Positions 37,067 to 39,683 of a stretch of DNA of 39,683 nucleotides are shown here, piece by piece. The translations under genes and the position numbers were made by a program. Under the pieces are notes generated by a model. It had not been told where the DNA came from and did no database searches. It saw only the letters and a program-made list of their open reading frames with translations. The stretch lies in NCBI GenBank assembly GCA_938042055.1, contig CALIRX010000060.1, positions 1-39,683 on the forward strand. Reading direction: 5' to 3'. This DNA comes from an uncultured Candidatus Saccharibacteria bacterium (GTDB lineage: Bacteria > Patescibacteriota > Saccharimonadia > Saccharimonadales > Saccharimonadaceae). Within the stretch, counting starts at the first letter, position 1. Every line of letters begins with the position of its first letter.

Positions 37067-39683
37067 ATGGCAATTACACAACAAAAAGCGCTGAGTAAGA
37101 TTTTTGGCGATCCACAGAAGAAGATTTTGAAGCGATTGCGTAAGCAAGTTGACGTTATTAACAGTCTGAATGACAAGTACGAAAAGATGTCTGATAAGGA
37201 GCTTCGGGCGCAAACTGATGAGCTGAAAAAGCGTTTGTCGAAGAAAAATGTGACGCTTGATACGATTTTGCCAGACGCGTTTGCCGTGGCTAGGGAAGCC
37301 GCTAAGCGTGTGATTGGCGAACGTCCGTATGATGTGCAGTTGATTGGCGGTATGGTTCTTCATGAGGGTAACGTTGCCGAGATGAAAACTGGTGAAGGTA
37401 AGACTCTTGTGGCGACGCTGCCGACTTATTTGAATGCTTTGGAAGGCAAGGGTGTTCACGTGGTGACGGTTAATGACTATTTGGCGCAGCGCGACGCTGG
37501 CTGGATGGGTCAAGTATATGATTTCCTAGGTCTGACCACTGGTGTGATTATCAATGAGGCGTCATTTGTTTATGATAAAGATTATGACAATGAACATCAC
37601 GACGACCCTCGAATGCGCAAGCTTCGTCCGGTTTCACGTAAAGAGGCTTACGCTGCGGACATTACTTACGGCACGAATAACGAGTTTGGCTTTGACTATT
37701 TGCGCGACAATATGGTTAACGACGTTGATCTACTCAGGCAGCGTGAATTGAACTTTGCAATCGTTGACGAGGTCGACTCAATTTTGATCGACGAAGCTCG
37801 TACGCCACTTATTATCTCTGCTCCAGCGGCTGAAAATCCTGACAATTATTACACGTTTGCTAAAATCGCCGCGAAGTTGGTTCCAGAAGATTACGTTTTG
37901 GATGAGAAGCGCCGAAGTGTTGCCTTGACTGATGAAGGTGTTGAAAAGGTTCAGAAATTGTTGGGAATAAAAAACTTGTACACACCAGATCACGTGCGCA
38001 GTGTTTATCACATGGATCAGGCTTTGCGCGCACAGACATTGTTCAAGCGTGATAAGGATTACGTCGTAACTAATGACGGCGAGGTGATTATCGTTGACGA
38101 GCACACTGGTCGGCTCAAGCAAGGTAATCGTTATAGCGAGGGTTTGCACCAGGCGATTGAAGCCAAAGAAGGAGTACCAGTATTGCAGGAAAGCATGACG
38201 CTAGCGACGATTTCCTTTCAGAATTACTTCCGACTGTACAAAAAACTTAGCGGTATGACTGGTACTGCTTTCACTGAGGCTGAAGAGTTTCAACAAATTT
38301 ATTCGCTTGACGTAGTAGTGGTGCCGCCGAACAAGCCAATCACTCGCCAGGACCACCAGGACCTAATTTACAAGACTGAGAAAGGTAAGCTGAAGGCGGT
38401 GGCCCAAGCGATTAAAGAATATCACGATGAAGGCCGTCCGGTGTTGGTTGGCTCTGGTTCAATCGCTAAAAACGAAATGATCGCCAAATATTTGGATAGC
38501 GAAGGTATTAAGTACGAAATTCTAAATGCCAAGAACAACGAGCGCGAAGCAGAGATTATCTCGCATGCTGGCGAAAAGGGCGCGATTACGCTAGCTACTA
38601 ATATTGCTGGGCGCGGCACCGATATTAAACTCGGGCCGGGCGTCAAAGAACTGGGCGGTCTAGTGGTCATTGGTTCAGAGCGCCACGAATCGCGCCGAAT
38701 TGACAATCAGCTGCGCGGCCGCGGCGGTCGGCAGGGAGACCCGGGCGATACGCAGTTTTATGTTTCGACCGAGGACGATTTGATGCGTATCTTTCAGGGC
38801 GAGCGGATTGCTAATGTGTTGGAACGCCTAGGTGTCGATGAGGAGACAGCGATCCAGAATCGTGCCGTCAGCAAGACATTGGAAGCAGCGCAGAAGCGAG
38901 TCGAAGGCTATAACTTCGATACGCGCAAAAATGTTGTTCAGTACGATAATGTTATTAATCGCCATCGCAAAGTTGTTTACACGGTGCGCCGCAAAATCCT
39001 TGAAGGCGATAATATCAAACCAGAAATTCAGCGTTTGTTGCGGGCGATGGTTAATAAATTAACAGAGGTGCCGGCCAAGAATAATCCAAAGTTTGTCGAA
39101 GAATTTGCAGAGATTATCCCGCTAGAGACCGACGAAATTGAAAAAATTGGCGCGATCAAAAAAGATAGTCAGCGCCGCGATAAAGCGTTAGCTGCTGCAC
39201 AAAAAATGTATACAGCCAAAGAAAGAGAGCTCGGTGACGATCTAATCCGCGGGGTTGAGCGCGAAGTTTATCTGCAAGTACTTGATACGCTATGGATGCA
39301 GCATCTCGAAAATATGCAGCATTTGCGCGAAGGTATTCACTGGCGTAGCGTCGGCCAGCGCGACCCGCGGGTTGAATACCGCAGTGAGTCGCAGAAGCTG
39401 TTTGATAGCTTGCAAGCGACATTGCGCGAGGAAGTTTTGCGTGCTATTTATCATGTGCGCGCCACCGACGCTATTAGCCGCGAATCAATTGATGATGATC
39501 ACCAAACGGAATTGACGAAGCTTGCCGAGACTTCGGTCGAGTATGGTGTCAACGAAATCACTGGCGGCGAAGAGAATCGCGATCACGATTTCGACGGTTC
39601 AATAAAAAGAGCCGCCTCGACCGCCGAAACTAATCATAGGCGCAACGTTGCCCGCAAAAAGAAAAAGGCCAAACGCCAGAATC
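37067..39683 (+). CDS. secA: Preprotein translocase ATPase SecA (3' end outside window)
   Basis: SecA pushes unfolded precursors through SecYEG. The visible 872 codons cover nearly the whole protein. Walker A MKTGEGKT lies at about 106-113, the VTVNDYLAQRDA region near 133, NNEFGFDYLRDNM, the DEAD-like box VDEVDSILIDEARTPLIIS, the helicase II motifs TNIAGRGTDIKLG and RGRGGRQGDPGDTQFY, the wing/scaffold part LQVLDTLWMQHLENM, and a Lys/Arg-rich C-terminal linker. Any zinc-binding tail would lie beyond the window. An in-frame ATG at 37037 could add ten residues; AAGG favours 37067. From about 38.4 kb on, arginine codons shift towards CGC. LepB, the sortase substrate and the other secreted proteins here depend on this pathway. 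Confidence 0.95.
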   Translation, partial: MAITQQKALSKIFGDPQKKILKRLRKQVDVINSLNDKYEKMSDKELRAQTDELKKRLSKKNVTLDTILPDAFAVAREAAKRVIGERPYDVQLIGGMVLHEGNVAEMKTGEGKTLVATLPTYLNALEGKGVHVVTVNDYLAQRDAGWMGQVYDFLGLTTGVIINEASFVYDKDYDNEHHDDPRMRKLRPVSRKEAYAADITYGTNNEFGFDYLRDNMVNDVDLLRQRELNFAIVDEVDSILIDEARTPLIISAPAAENPDNYYTFAKIAAKLVPEDYVLDEKRRSVALTDEGVEKVQKLLGIKNLYTPDHVRSVYHMDQALRAQTLFKRDKDYVVTNDGEVIIVDEHTGRLKQGNRYSEGLHQAIEAKEGVPVLQESMTLATISFQNYFRLYKKLSGMTGTAFTEAEEFQQIYSLDVVVVPPNKPITRQDHQDLIYKTEKGKLKAVAQAIKEYHDEGRPVLVGSGSIAKNEMIAKYLDSEGIKYEILNAKNNEREAEIISHAGEKGAITLATNIAGRGTDIKLGPGVKELGGLVVIGSERHESRRIDNQLRGRGGRQGDPGDTQFYVSTEDDLMRIFQGERIANVLERLGVDEETAIQNRAVSKTLEAAQKRVEGYNFDTRKNVVQYDNVINRHRKVVYTVRRKILEGDNIKPEIQRLLRAMVNKLTEVPAKNNPKFVEEFAEIIPLETDEIEKIGAIKKDSQRRDKALAAAQKMYTAKERELGDDLIRGVEREVYLQVLDTLWMQHLENMQHLREGIHWRSVGQRDPRVEYRSESQKLFDSLQATLREEVLRAIYHVRATDAISRESIDDDHQTELTKLAETSVEYGVNEITGGEENRDHDFDGSIKRAASTAETNHRRNVARKKKKAKRQN

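Noticed and set aside
37630..37645. A parS-like sequence (GGTTTCACGTAAAG)
   Set aside because: Only about 11 of 16 positions match the TGTTTCACGTGAAACA consensus, the right half is not symmetric, and it lies in conserved secA coding sequence.

Overview
This window is a gene-dense bacterial chromosome segment, leaning AT-rich, with no gap between genes longer than about 150 bases. It most resembles Candidatus Saccharibacteria (TM7, Candidate Phyla Radiation). This placement is an inference from gene content: compact core translation genes mixed with small envelope proteins, uppS next to rseP without cdsA or dxr between them, a ProRS without the insertion editing domain, a DUF2207 protein with a glycine-rich tail, and many starts with a -10 box directly before the start codon. 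UGA is used as a stop (parA, uppS, the 20685 gene), so the Gracilibacteria/Absconditabacteria recoding of UGA does not apply. I see no tRNA, rRNA, transposon, phage or CRISPR array.

Layout. 1-3047: the 3' half of a T-box riboswitch, then ileS. 3072-5549: a secreted LAETG-anchored surface protein, a 62-residue protein and a Tim44-like membrane protein. 5558-8494: galU, rplU, then parA-parB. 8513-12410: lepB and an LCP-family envelope gene fired divergently from a 41-base region, a multipass membrane protein, and prmC. 12553-15750: an unknown acidic protein, prfA (the substrate of PrmC), rpmE and a phosphoribosyltransferase-like protein. 15754-18941: rpsB-tsf behind a structured leader, then a coiled-coil protein and a small acidic protein. 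18988-24995: recF divergent from a tight run of frr, a minimal nucleotidyltransferase, uppS, rseP, a CPBP protease and proS. 25007-30630: greA, lysS, a DUF2207 protein, a 22-codon leaderless ORF coupled to a CNNM/CBS transporter, and an unknown acidic protein. 30686-34359: an ABC permease, ABC ATPase, PadR regulator and PspC-domain protein operon with a palindrome at its promoter. 34370-36987: uppP, serS and the hibernation factor. 37014-39683: secA, cut by the window edge.

Two themes join the genes. One is translation and its quality control: four aminoacyl-tRNA synthetases, RF1 and its methylase, RRF, EF-Ts, S2, L21, L31, HPF and GreA. The other is the envelope: the undecaprenyl cycle (uppS, uppP), export and processing (secA, lepB, rseP), glycopolymer attachment (LCP, galU), a sortase substrate, and an envelope-stress type operon.

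The most striking signals are regulatory. The ileS leader folds as a textbook T-box antiterminator/terminator switch. About fifteen start codons lie 6-10 bases after a clear -10 box, which predicts leaderless or near-leaderless mRNAs. At two places (28932-29003 and 34405-34425) the codon at the predicted transcript start opens a tiny ORF that ends two bases before the real gene, suggesting leaderless initiation followed by reinitiation.
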